In this document: piece by piece, positions 7,204 to 14,774 of the stretch
Layout of the letters: every line of letters starts with the position of its first letter
How positions within the stretch are numbered: position 1 is the stretch's first letter
Assembly: GCA_902478865.1 (NCBI GenBank)
Contig: CABSNA010000013.1
Span: forward strand, 1-14,807
Direction of reading: 5' to 3'
From: an uncultured Collinsella sp.
GTDB lineage: Bacteria > Actinomycetota > Coriobacteriia > Coriobacteriales > Coriobacteriaceae
DNA length: 14,807 nucleotides
Notes under the pieces: model-generated
Told to the model about the DNA's origin: nothing
The model's input: only the letters and a program-made list of their open reading frames with translations
Database searches by the model: none
Position numbers and translations under genes: made by a program

Positions 7204-7704
7204 ATGGATATTCAACTTAAGACGGGATGCTTTGATGACGCGGCGTTGGTGCGCCGCGTCGTTTTTATGGACGAGCAGGGCTACGAGAATGAGTTCGACG
7301 CTATCGACGAGGATCCGAACTGCATTCATGTGACGCTCTATGTAGACGGCGAGCTTGCCGGTTGCTCGCGCGTGTTTCCCGAAGAGCTTGAGCGCGCGGC
7401 AGATTCAGAGGCTCCGGTTTCGCCGTCGTGCGATTTGGACGAAGGCGTCGCAGCGGGGGAGACCTATATTATGGGGCGCGTGGCTGTGCTGCCGAGCATG
7501 CGCCGTCGCGGTCTGGCGAGTGCGATCGTCGAGGCCAGTGCTTCGTGTGCACGCGATGCCGGCGCTAAGCTTATTAAGCTGCATGCGCAGGAATACGTGT
7601 TGCCGCTCTATGCAAAGGCGGGCTACACGCAAATTGCCCCGGTAGATTACGAAGACGAGGGCCAGCCCCATGTCTGGATGGCCAAGCGCGTAGATGGCAG
7701 ATAG
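7204..7704 (+). CDS. ElaA-like GNAT N-acetyltransferase
   Basis: Cytoplasmic acetyl-CoA-dependent acetyltransferase of 166 residues. The start is ATG 7204, with GAAGGGG (7192-7198) 5 bases upstream; an in-frame TTG at 7186 is less likely. The N-terminal pattern RRVVFMDEQGYENEFDAIDEDPNCIHV (with the VF..EQ, E.D..D and H positions) matches the ElaA/YjcF group. GNAT motif A is IMGRVAVLPSMRRRGLA (89-105), with the acetyl-CoA-binding Arg-Arg-Gly-Leu-Ala turn at 101-105, followed by helix SAIVEASASCARDAG. Motif B is KLHAQEYVLPLYAKAGY (125-141). The acceptor substrate is unknown. It starts 39 bases after the phosphatase gene and may share its transcript, but nothing ties it to polysaccharide work. 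Family call firm, specific role open. Confidence 0.88.
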   Translation: MDIQLKTGCFDDAALVRRVVFMDEQGYENEFDAIDEDPNCIHVTLYVDGELAGCSRVFPEELERAADSEAPVSPSCDLDEGVAAGETYIMGRVAVLPSMRRRGLASAIVEASASCARDAGAKLIKLHAQEYVLPLYAKAGYTQIAPVDYEDEGQPHVWMAKRVDGR

Positions 7705-7742
7705 GGACGTTCCTTTTCTGCCGGCAGCTGGGGACACTCCTT
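7704..7742. repeat. GGGAC-type intergenic repeat (two half copies with a central palindrome)
   Basis: Directly at the end of the GNAT gene, GGGACGTTCCTTTT (7704-7717) and GGGGACACTCCTT (7730-7742) form two related direct half copies. Between them is a perfect 10-bp palindrome, CTGCCGGCAG (7718-7727). The first half overlaps the last base of the GNAT stop codon. The core GGGAC-N2-TC recurs in both arms of the large inverted repeat at 10164-10225, on the far side of htpG, which points to a dispersed repeat family. Mobility is not shown. Confidence 0.5.
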
Positions 7743-7791
7743 GGCAATTGGCGCATCGGAGCGCTTAGACATACAGTTTTTCGATTCCGTA

Positions 7792-7820
7792 TGTATATAT
7801 GCGCGCTAATGGGTTATAAA
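7792..7820 (+). promoter_or_regulatory. candidate promoter for htpG
   Basis: TATAAA (7815-7820) is a good -10 hexamer, with a poor -35 TGTATA (7792-7797) at 17-base spacing, about 87 bases before the htpG start. A six-base inverted repeat, ACATAC (7769-7774) with GTATGT (7789-7794), lies immediately upstream and overlaps the -35, so it could be an operator. Neither a CIRCE-type (HrcA) nor a HAIR-type (HspR) heat-shock operator is present. Confidence 0.35.
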
Positions 7821-7851
7821 ATCTAAGTCTGAACATAGCAGGTCTGCGATG

Positions 7852-7876
7852 CGGCTCGGGCAACCGGGCCGTTTTT
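7852..7876 (+). terminator. GNRA-loop hairpin with T-run in the htpG leader
   Basis: CGGCTCGG (7852-7859) pairs with CCGGGCCG (7864-7871), with one G-T pair, around a GCAA tetraloop. Five T residues follow at once (7872-7876). This is a clean intrinsic-terminator shape. It sits 30 bases before the htpG start and downstream of the candidate promoter at 7815. It may end the GNAT transcript, or, if the promoter is right, act as an attenuator in the htpG leader. Its structure is clear; its role is not. Confidence 0.6.
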
Positions 7877-7906
7877 GCGGACGGGGGTAGCGCGAAAGGA
7901 CTGCAC

Positions 7907-9931
7907 ATGCGTCAATTTAAGACCGAGAGCAAAAAACTGCTCGACCTCATGATCAACTCCATCTACACCAATAAGGAAATCTTCCTGCGCGAGCTTATCT
8001 CTAACGCGAGCGACGCCGTCGACAAGCTCAACTTTAAGAGCCTGCAGGATCCGAGCGTCAAGATCGACCAGGGCGACCTGGCTATTCGCGTTTCCTTTGA
8101 TAAAGACGCCCGCACCATTACCATCTCGGATAACGGCATTGGCATGACCGCCGAGGAGCTCGAGCGCAATCTGGGCACCATCGCCCATTCCGGCTCCGAG
8201 GAGTTTAAGACCGAGAACGCCGAGCAGCAGGGTTCGGATGTCGACATCATCGGCCAGTTTGGCGTGGGCTTCTACTCGGCTTTTATGGTCGCCAGCCATG
8301 TGAAGGTCGTCAGCCGCGCCTACGGCGAGGATGTCGCCCATGTGTGGGAATCCGACGGTCTTGAGGGCTACACCATCGAGGACGGCGAGCGTGCCGAGCA
8401 CGGTACCGATGTCATCCTGACGCTGCGCGAGAACGAGAAGCTCGATGCCGACGGCGAGGCCGAGACCTACGATCGCTTCCTGACCGAGTGGGGCCTCAAG
8501 AGCCTAATTCAGCAGTACAGCAACTATGTGCGCTACCCGATTCAGATGATGGTGTCCAAGAGCCGCCAGAAACCCAAGCCCGAGGACGCCGGCGACGATT
8601 ACAAGCCCGAGTACGAGGACTATCAGGAGCTCGAGACCGTCAATTCCATGACACCGATCTGGAAGAAGCGCAGCTCCGATGTCGAGCAGAAGGACTACGA
8701 CGAGTTCTACAAGTCCACGTTCCACGACTTTGACGATCCTGCGCGCACCATCAGCTTCCATGCCGAGGGCACGCTCGAGTACGATGCCCTGCTGTTTGTG
8801 CCGGGCCGCGCGCCGTTCGATCTGTACAGCAAGGATTACGAGAAGGGTCTGGCACTCTACAGCTCCAACGTCCTGATCATGGAGAAGTGCGACGACCTGC
8901 TGCCCGACTACTACAACTTTGTCCGCGGCGTCGTGGATTCCGCCGATGTGTCGCTCAACATCTCGCGTGAGACGCTGCAGCAGAACCGTCAGCTCAAGGC
9001 CATCGCCAAGCGTGTGGAAAAGAAGATCACCGCCGACCTTGAGGATATGCGTGACAACGACCGCGAGGCCTACGAGAAGTTCTTTGAGAACTTTGGCCGC
9101 GGTCTTAAGTACGGCATCTACTCGAGCTATGGCATGAAGGCCGATGAGCTCGCCGATCTGTTGCTGTTCTGGTCTGCCAAGGAACAGAAGATGATTACCC
9201 TGGCCGAGTATGCCAAGGGCATGCCCGAGGATCAGAAGGCCATCTACTACGCCGCCGGCGACTCGCGTGAGCGCTTGGCCAAGATGCCCGTGGTAAAGGG
9301 CGTGCTCGACCGCGGCTATGACGTGCTGCTGCTGACGCAGGACGTGGATGAGTTCACCTTCCAGGCTATGCGTGAGTACGTTGCCGCCGATATGCCCAAG
9401 ATCTACGAGGACGATGCCGCCCGCGAGGCTGCCGAGAAGGCCGTGGCCGATGGTGCCGAGCCCGAGGTTGAGGATCGTCACCTGGAGCTCAAGAACGTCG
9501 CAACCGGTGATCTTGACCTGGCGACCGAGGACGAGAAAAAGGAGGCCGAGGACGCCACCAAGGAGAACGAGGACCTCTTTAACGCCATGAAGGAGGCACT
9601 CGGCGACAAGGTCGAGAAGGTTGCCGTCTCTGCGCGCCTGACCGATGCTCCCGCGTGCATCACCACCGAGGGCCCGCTTTCGCTCGAGATGGAGAAGGTG
9701 CTCCAGAAGGGTCCCGAGGGCGCGCCCGACGGTATGCCCAAGAGCCAGCGCGTGCTCGAGCTCAACGCCAAGCACCCGGTCTTTTCCAAGCTCGTCGCCG
9801 CTCAGAAGGCGGGCGACGCCGACAAGATCAAGCAGTACTCCGGTTTGCTCTATGACCAGGCCCTGCTGGTCGAGGGCATTCTGCCCGAGGACCCCGTTGC
9901 CTTCGCAGCAGCTGTTTGCAACTTGATGTAG
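7907..9931 (+). CDS. htpG: HtpG, Hsp90-family molecular chaperone
   Basis: Cytoplasmic ATP-dependent chaperone dimer of 674 residues that remodels late folding intermediates. The start is ATG 7907, with AAAGGA (7895-7900) 6 bases upstream. The GHKL ATPase domain has RELISNASDA (Glu29, Asn33), DNGIGMT (Asp75), GTIAHSGSEEF, GQFGVGFYSA (from 116) and EHGTDVIL. The middle domain carries the FDLYSKDYEKGLALYSSNVLIMEKC and NISRETLQQNRQLKAI stretches that are hallmarks of Hsp90. The dimerization domain ends at DPVAFAAAVCNLM. The protein is about 50 residues longer than the E. coli form (624), and a highly charged Ala/Glu/Asp/Lys stretch near 502-558, between middle and C-terminal domains, may explain this. 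It is probably transcribed alone: hairpins lie on both sides. Identity is certain. Confidence 0.98.
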   Translation: MRQFKTESKKLLDLMINSIYTNKEIFLRELISNASDAVDKLNFKSLQDPSVKIDQGDLAIRVSFDKDARTITISDNGIGMTAEELERNLGTIAHSGSEEFKTENAEQQGSDVDIIGQFGVGFYSAFMVASHVKVVSRAYGEDVAHVWESDGLEGYTIEDGERAEHGTDVILTLRENEKLDADGEAETYDRFLTEWGLKSLIQQYSNYVRYPIQMMVSKSRQKPKPEDAGDDYKPEYEDYQELETVNSMTPIWKKRSSDVEQKDYDEFYKSTFHDFDDPARTISFHAEGTLEYDALLFVPGRAPFDLYSKDYEKGLALYSSNVLIMEKCDDLLPDYYNFVRGVVDSADVSLNISRETLQQNRQLKAIAKRVEKKITADLEDMRDNDREAYEKFFENFGRGLKYGIYSSYGMKADELADLLLFWSAKEQKMITLAEYAKGMPEDQKAIYYAAGDSRERLAKMPVVKGVLDRGYDVLLLTQDVDEFTFQAMREYVAADMPKIYEDDAAREAAEKAVADGAEPEVEDRHLELKNVATGDLDLATEDEKKEAEDATKENEDLFNAMKEALGDKVEKVAVSARLTDAPACITTEGPLSLEMEKVLQKGPEGAPDGMPKSQRVLELNAKHPVFSKLVAAQKAGDADKIKQYSGLLYDQALLVEGILPEDPVAFAAAVCNLM

Positions 9932-9939
9932 TTAGGTAT

Positions 9940-9965
9940 TTACGCGGTTTTACCAAACCGCGTAA
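9940..9965. repeat. 11-bp perfect hairpin just after htpG
   Basis: TTACGCGGTTT (9940-9950) and AAACCGCGTAA (9955-9965) are perfect complements around the loop TACC. The hairpin begins 8 bases after the htpG stop and would protect or end the htpG transcript, but no T-run follows on the + strand. Possible transcript-stabilising stem or Rho-assisted end. Confidence 0.55.
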
Positions 9966-9969
9966 CGGC

Positions 9970-10024
9970 TCGACGCTGCCCTCAGTTCCGCCGTTCTAAC
10001 GAACGGCGGACCAGTCGACGCTGC
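9970..10024. repeat. 10-bp hairpin flanked by TCGACGCTGC direct repeats
   Basis: TCCGCCGTTC (9987-9996) and GAACGGCGGA (10001-10010) pair perfectly around TAAC. The hairpin sits between two exact direct copies of TCGACGCTGC (9970-9979 and 10015-10024). A palindrome between short direct repeats resembles a small inserted element with a target duplication, but the repeats could also be part of the element. No coding capacity. Confidence 0.5.
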
Positions 10025-10124
10025 GCGGGCGCCAGAGCGACAACTTGTCATTCAAAGAGGACGGCATGACCAGAAGGTCTATGCCGTCCTCTTTTCATGC
10101 CAATTTGTTCGCTCTGGCGCCCGC
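10025..10124. repeat. nested palindrome, outer 16-bp arms
   Basis: The outer arms are GCGGGCGCCAGAGCGA (10025-10040) and TCGCTCTGGCGCCCGC (10109-10124), perfect complements. The sequence further in continues imperfectly (CAACTTGTCAT against CATGCCAATTTG), and the inner stem is listed separately. The whole element could fold as one long interrupted cruciform or RNA hairpin of about 100 bases. Confidence 0.6.
10054..10095. terminator. strong, symmetrical (bidirectional-type) terminator hairpin
   Basis: AAAGAGGACGGCAT (10054-10067) pairs perfectly with ATGCCGTCCTCTTT (10081-10094). GACC (10068-10071) pairs with GGTC (10076-10079) around the loop AGAA, leaving T10080 as a single bulge. A-rich sequence on the left and TTTT on the right allow termination in both directions. 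It may be the real end of the htpG transcript, about 125 bases after its stop, and insulate the YhgE/Pip genes. Confidence 0.65.
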
Positions 10125-10163
10125 TCGCTGGCATTGCCAAAACATCGACGTTGCCGTGGTCCT

Positions 10164-10225
10164 AAGTAGTCATTGGGGACGTTCTTGTTTGACTAGTCGT
10201 TTAAGAACGTCCCCGATGACTATTT
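10164..10225. repeat. 20-bp near-perfect inverted repeat with GGGGACGTTCTT core
   Basis: The left arm 10167-10186 (TAGTCATTGGGGACGTTCTT) matches the complement of the right arm 10203-10222 at 19 of 20 positions. Three more base pairs (one G-T) extend the foot to 10164-10225. The 16-base loop itself contains the palindrome GACTAGTC (10191-10198). GTAG is found at the left foot (10166-10169). Shape and core suggest a REP-like or MITE-like element related to the repeat at 7704-7742. There is no transposase in the window. Confidence 0.6.
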
Positions 10226-10280
10226 GAATTGCTAATTTGTGCGGGTTGTGGTTTTGTGACCTGCTGAAATTTAGGATACT

Positions 10281-10321
10281 GTACATCTGTACGTTAACTC
10301 ATCTTCGTAGTATATTGCTAC
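10281..10321 (+). promoter_or_regulatory. candidate promoter with two palindromes ahead of the YhgE/Pip pair
   Basis: TATATT (10311-10316) is a good -10, 17 bases after a weak -35 TGTACG (10288-10293). The -35 overlaps the inverted repeat GTACA-TC-TGTAC (10281-10292). The -10 lies inside the imperfect palindrome GTAG...CTAC (10307-10321). This layout suits a repressor site; YhgE/Pip genes often lie near TetR-type regulators, but none is in this window. An alternative -10 is GATACT (10275-10280). Start would be near 10323, giving a leader of about 50 bases. Confidence 0.35.
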
Positions 10322-10371
10322 CCGCAAAACTCAACACCATTGTGCTTTGAGACGTTAAAGCGCCTACTACA

Positions 10372-13188
10372 ATGGTTGTCGATAGTACGATTCGATTTAA
10401 CGACAGGATGGATGGTCCAAGCGTGAGTCTCGGCAGCAAACTATCCAATGCAAAGGTGTCCTTTGCGATATTTAAGCGCGACATTAAGCGACTGCTTGTG
10501 AACCCCGTCGCCCTGGTGGTTACCCTAGGCGTGTGCGTTATTCCCTCGCTGTATGCCTGGTATAACATCGTGGCAAACTGGGATCCGTATGGAAACACCC
10601 AAGGCATCAAGATTGCTATCGCCAACAACGATCGAGGCACCCAAAACGACTTGGTGGGTGAGCTCAACGCTGGCGACAAAGTGGTCGACCAGCTCAAGGA
10701 GAATCATCAGTTGGGCTGGACGTTCGTCGACTCGACGGCCGATGCCAAGGAGGGCGTCGAGAGCGGCGAGTACTATGCCGCTATCGTGATTCCCAAGAAC
10801 TTCTCGGATAACCTGGTTTCGATGCTCGACGGCAACTACCATCAGCCCAAGCTCACGTACTACGTCAATGAGAAGAAGAGCGCCATTGCGCCCAAGGTTA
10901 CCGATACCGGTGCAAACACCATCGAGGAGCAGATCAACTCGGAATTTGTCTCTACGGTAGGCAAGACTGTTGCCGGTATCGCCAAGGATGCCGGTGTCGA
11001 TTTAAAGGACAAGGCAACCCAGACTCAGGACTCGCTGGCAAGTTCGGTGTCCGAGGCGTCCGACACCTTGGGCGAGGTGCGCGATTCGATTGGCGATATG
11101 AATGCCGCCATCGATAAGACGAGTGGCGCTATCGCCTCGGCTGATGCGGCACTTGCCGGCTTGCAAGGCCAGGCACCGTCGCTGACGCAGGCGATCTCCC
11201 AGGGCAACGATCTGCTGAGCGAAGCTCGCACCACGGCGGGCAACTCCATCACCTCGCTCTCCAAGGCGCTCTCGGAAGGCAGCCTTGCGCTCACCAAGAC
11301 GTCGGCCTCTGCGAACGCTGCCATCGGCAAGCTGACGGGCGCGGTCACATCTACGACCACCCGTATCGACAACTCGCTCGAGTCTCTTCAAGCGACGATC
11401 GACCACAATAAGGCCGTTATCGGGCACTTGGAGATTCTCGCCAATGACACGTCGACAGGTTCCGAGGAAATTGACGCGCGCATTGTATCGACCATCGATT
11501 TGCTTCGAGAGCAGAATGAAAAGCTTCAGAGCATCAAGGACGGTCTGTCCGCGCAGTCGAGCGCCATGGCGAATGACGCAGCGGCTGTTTCGGGTGCCAG
11601 TGACGCTATCAATAACGCAATTCATACCGGTGCGACCAACCTTGGCCAAGCCCAGACGGACTTGGGCCAAAACGCGCTGCCGAAGGCCTCGAGCGCGCTC
11701 GACTCTTTTGCTGCCGTTTCGGGCGACCTGACCGGTATCGTCTCGGGTATGACACCTACACTTGCAAATGCGCGCGGCACGTTGGCGCAGCTTAGCGCTA
11801 CGCTCGGTCAGGCCAAGACCACGCTGTCCCAGACCGATTCCTCGCTTGCCAAGGTCCAGGACAAGCTTGCAACCGCCGCCAATGACATCGCGGCGCTGCA
11901 GACCTCCGAGTCCATGGGCGAGCTGGCCGATCTGATGGGCGTCGATGTCAATGACGTGGCAGATTTCATGGCGTCTCCGGTTGAGTTGACGTCCAAGTCA
12001 ATCTATCCGGTCAAGAGCTTTGGCTCGGGCATCGCTCCCTTCTACACCAATCTGGCGCTTTGGGTGGGCGGCTATGTGCTCATCGCCATTTACAAGCTCG
12101 AGGTCGACCGTGAAGGTGTTGGCAGCTTTACGGCGCGCCAAGGCTACTTTGGCCGCTGGTTGCTCATGGTGATCCTGGGCGCGTTGCAGGCCATCATCGT
12201 TACGGTAGGCGATCTGGTGATTGGCGTGCAGTGCGTCAGCCCGCTGCTGTTCGTGCTGGGCGGCATCGCCATTTCGTTCACCTACGTCAATATCATCTAT
12301 GCGCTGTCCACCACGTTTAAGCATATCGGCAAGGCTATCGGCGTCATTCTCGTCATCGTGCAGATCCCGGGTTCGTCGGGCATGTACCCCATCGAGATGA
12401 TGCCCGGCTTCTTCCAGTGGCTGCACCCGCTGCTGCCCTTTACCTACGGCATCAATCTGCTGCGCGAGACGGTCGGCGGCATGTATTCGTTCAACTACCT
12501 GTTTAACCTGTGCATTCTGGGCGTGTTCTTGATCGTGGCGCTCTTTATCGGCCTGCAGCTGCGTCCGCTGCTGCTCAACCTTAACCTGCTCTTTGATAAA
12601 CAGCTTTCCACGACCGGTATGATGATTTGCGAGTCCAACGACCTGCCGCGCCAGCGCTACTCGCTGCGCACGGCCATGCGTGTCATGCTCGATTCCGATT
12701 CGTACCGTCGCGAACTGCTCGATCATGCGGTCGCCTTTGAACATCGCTACCCGTACTACATCAAGGGCGGTTTTGCCGCCGTGGTGGGCGTTCAGGTCCT
12801 GCTCTTTGTCCTGTCGACGGTTCTCGATATCGACAATAACGGCAAGATCATCCTGCTTGTCATTTGGATCATCTCGGTCATTGCCATCTGCGGCTGGCTT
12901 ATCAATATCGAATATATCCGCGCGAGCCTCAATACCCAGATGCGCATCTCGGCGCTTTCGGATGAGGACCTGCGTCGCGAGATGCGCGAGCACACGGCCG
13001 CCATTCCTGCCGCCCGCTACATGTTTGGCCTCAACGCCAGCGAGCGTGGTGCCAAGGGCGGCGATCAGTCCACGGGCCGCTTGCCGCATATAGGCTCGAA
13101 CCATAAATCTCAGGACAGCGACAGTACAGCCACAAATGATGGAAATGCCACTCCGCTTGGCAAGCACTCCAAAGGAGGTGAGGCATAA
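10372..13188 (+). CDS. YhgE/Pip-family envelope protein with extra C-terminal domain
   Basis: Large membrane protein of up to 938 residues in the YhgE/Pip (phage infection protein) family, whose better-known relatives act as phage receptors or envelope transport-like proteins. The first helix (about 46-66) is followed by the family hallmark PSLYAWYNIVANWDPYGNT. A long external Ser/Ala-rich region, probably helical or coiled coil, spans about 210-530. An ABC-2-like membrane domain follows, with helices near 557-574, 595-618, 624-648, 653-672 and 709-735. Beyond the usual end there is an extra part with two more helices (about 800-820 and 825-848) and a charged tail. The B. subtilis YhgE is about 775 residues. 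The start is uncertain: no good ribosome site precedes ATG 10372, and ATG 10408 or GTG 10423 are alternatives. Family certain, exact role unknown. Confidence 0.9.
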   Translation: MVVDSTIRFNDRMDGPSVSLGSKLSNAKVSFAIFKRDIKRLLVNPVALVVTLGVCVIPSLYAWYNIVANWDPYGNTQGIKIAIANNDRGTQNDLVGELNAGDKVVDQLKENHQLGWTFVDSTADAKEGVESGEYYAAIVIPKNFSDNLVSMLDGNYHQPKLTYYVNEKKSAIAPKVTDTGANTIEEQINSEFVSTVGKTVAGIAKDAGVDLKDKATQTQDSLASSVSEASDTLGEVRDSIGDMNAAIDKTSGAIASADAALAGLQGQAPSLTQAISQGNDLLSEARTTAGNSITSLSKALSEGSLALTKTSASANAAIGKLTGAVTSTTTRIDNSLESLQATIDHNKAVIGHLEILANDTSTGSEEIDARIVSTIDLLREQNEKLQSIKDGLSAQSSAMANDAAAVSGASDAINNAIHTGATNLGQAQTDLGQNALPKASSALDSFAAVSGDLTGIVSGMTPTLANARGTLAQLSATLGQAKTTLSQTDSSLAKVQDKLATAANDIAALQTSESMGELADLMGVDVNDVADFMASPVELTSKSIYPVKSFGSGIAPFYTNLALWVGGYVLIAIYKLEVDREGVGSFTARQGYFGRWLLMVILGALQAIIVTVGDLVIGVQCVSPLLFVLGGIAISFTYVNIIYALSTTFKHIGKAIGVILVIVQIPGSSGMYPIEMMPGFFQWLHPLLPFTYGINLLRETVGGMYSFNYLFNLCILGVFLIVALFIGLQLRPLLLNLNLLFDKQLSTTGMMICESNDLPRQRYSLRTAMRVMLDSDSYRRELLDHAVAFEHRYPYYIKGGFAAVVGVQVLLFVLSTVLDIDNNGKIILLVIWIISVIAICGWLINIEYIRASLNTQMRISALSDEDLRREMREHTAAIPAARYMFGLNASERGAKGGDQSTGRLPHIGSNHKSQDSDSTATNDGNATPLGKHSKGGEA
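13171..13181 (+). promoter_or_regulatory. near-ideal ribosome binding site for the second YhgE/Pip gene
   Basis: AAAGGAGGTGA matches the complement of the usual 16S rRNA 3' end. It lies within the last codons of the first YhgE/Pip gene, 7 bases before ATG 13189. The first gene's TAA (13186-13188) directly abuts that ATG. This fixes the start and suggests independent, strong initiation. Confidence 0.8.
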
Positions 13189-14774
13189 ATGAAGAACATC
13201 CTGCATCTGTTTAAGCGCGATGTCCAAAATGTGTCTCGCTCCGTAATCGGCTTGGTTGTCGTGATGGGCCTCATTATCGTACCGTGTCTGTACGCGTGGT
13301 TTAACATCGCCGGCAGCTGGGATCCGTACGGCAACACCGGCAATCTTAAGATCGCCGTGGTCAACACCGACGAGGGCTACGAGAGCGATTTGATTCCCGT
13401 CGAGGTCAATGTGGGCGAAAACGTAACCGCCACCCTGCGCGGCAACGAGAGCTTCGATTGGGTTGTGCTCAACAATCGCGAAAAGGCTATCGAGGGCGTT
13501 AAGTCGGGCGCGTACTATGCTGCCGTCGTTATCCCCAAAACGTTTAGCGCTGACATGATGACGCTTTTCTCGACCGACGTGAAACACGCTGATATCGAGT
13601 TCTATGAGAACCAGAAGGCCAACGCCATCGCCCAGATCGTGACCGAAAAGGGCTCGAGTGCCGTTCAGAACCAGGTCAACGAGACCTTTACCGAGACCAT
13701 CACGACCATCGGTCTTAAGACGGTGTCCAGCCTGCTCGATTACATGAGTACCGACCAGGTCAGCAACTTTATCGCCAACCTGTCCTCGACGCTCGGCGAT
13801 TCGATTGAGGACCTGCGAGACGTTCAGGCAAATGCTTCGTCGCTGGCGGGCATTTTGAGCTCCACGTCCGATTCACTGACGTCGGCGAGCGGCATGCTCA
13901 AGCAGACGGGCACGGTCGATGAGTCAACGAAGCAGCTGATAGAGCATGTCAAGAGCGGTATTAGCGATTCCAAGGAAGCGCTGAAGGACGCCAACGACGC
14001 CATCAATGCCGCGATTGACGGAAGCGCGGGCTCGTTTGACAACGTGTCCGCCGAGCTTGCGAAGGCATTTGATGCCGCGAATCAACATGTCGACCTTACA
14101 GTGTCCCAGCTCAACGATGCCGCGGCGGCGCTCAACACGCGTGCCGACGATATCGACGCCACGGCCGACCAGCTCCGCAGCTTTGCCGATCAGGTGACTG
14201 ACGAAAAACTCCAGGACAGCCTCAAGTCTGTGGCAACATCGCTGAGCAGGATTGCTGTGGAGTATCGCAACAACGCCAAGGATCTGGCGGCCACCGCGAA
14301 GTCTCTCTCCGATAGCATGGCCGAGGTCAACAACTCGCGTGCCGAGGTCGATCAGGCCATCGCCGATGCCAAGGCCGGCATCGCGGGCGCCAAATCCGAT
14401 TACGATTCCACGTTCTCGGTTAAGGCCAAGGAGCTCAAGAAGACGGTTTCGGGCATTCTGGACTCGCTTGATGGCATCTCGGGCGACCTGGATAGCGCCG
14501 TAGGCGGCCTGACCGACGCGTCCGGTTCGCTGGCAAAGGGCCTCTCCAAGGCTGCAAAGCTGGTCAATAAGGCTTCTGATCAGCTGGGCGAGGCGTCGGA
14601 CAAGATCAGCGCGTTTAAGGACGAGCTCGACGGCGCCTTGATGTCGGATGACCTCGCTACGATCAAGACGATGATCGGCAATGATCCCGAGGGTCTGGCC
14701 GTGTCGCTTTCCGGCCCCGTCGCGCTCGATCGCAAGCCGGTCTATCCGATTCGCAACTACGGTTCGGCCATGGC
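13189..14774 (+). CDS. second YhgE/Pip-family protein (3' partial, cut by contig end)
   Basis: Paralogue of the gene directly upstream, with about 528 residues visible and no stop before the adapter begins. The N-terminus aligns with the first protein: LHLFKRDVQN, a helix near 20-38, then PCLYAWFNIAGSWDPYGNT, KIAVVNTDEG, and GAYYAAVVIPKTFS. A long external Ser/Ala/Asp/Lys-rich helical region follows, from about 155 to 500. The last genomic residues, PVYPIRNYGSAMA, correspond to PVKSFGSGIAPFYTNLALW in the first protein, so the cut falls just before the membrane domain. The truncation is an assembly edge, not a biological break. The tandem, translation-coupled arrangement suggests the two proteins work together, perhaps as a heteromer; that is inference. 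Confidence 0.9.

Larger units (their letters stand above)
9932..10371. other. 440-base intergenic region rich in inverted repeats
   Basis: No convincing gene lies between htpG and the first YhgE/Pip gene. The region holds, in order, an 11-bp hairpin, a 10-bp hairpin between direct repeats, a nested palindrome of about 100 bases, a 20-bp inverted repeat, and an AT-richer promoter region with two operator-like palindromes. Each is listed separately. A 60-codon open frame at 10045-10227 runs straight through the palindromes and resembles no protein I recognise, so I treat it as chance. Confidence 0.8.

Noticed and set aside
7705..7906. CIRCE or HAIR heat-shock operator in the htpG leader
   Set aside because: No TTAGCACTC/GAGTGCTAA or CTTGAGT/ACTCAAG pair is present; only a short unrelated ACATAC/GTATGT repeat is seen.
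8504..9775. Antisense open frame of about 423 codons opposite htpG
   Set aside because: It mirrors the htpG codon pattern, gives a Leu/Gly/His-rich product and has no separate promoter or ribosome site.
9940..10225. CRISPR array
   Set aside because: The palindromes differ in sequence and spacing, with no repeated unit of constant length and no cas genes nearby.
10045..10227. Small open frame of 60 codons in the intergenic palindromes
   Set aside because: It reads through both arms of two hairpins and has no recognisable domain, so translation is unlikely.
11998..13587. Antisense open frame of about 529 codons spanning both YhgE/Pip genes
   Set aside because: It crosses the boundary of two unmistakable + strand genes, and its product is a low-complexity His/Asp/Gln-rich shadow.
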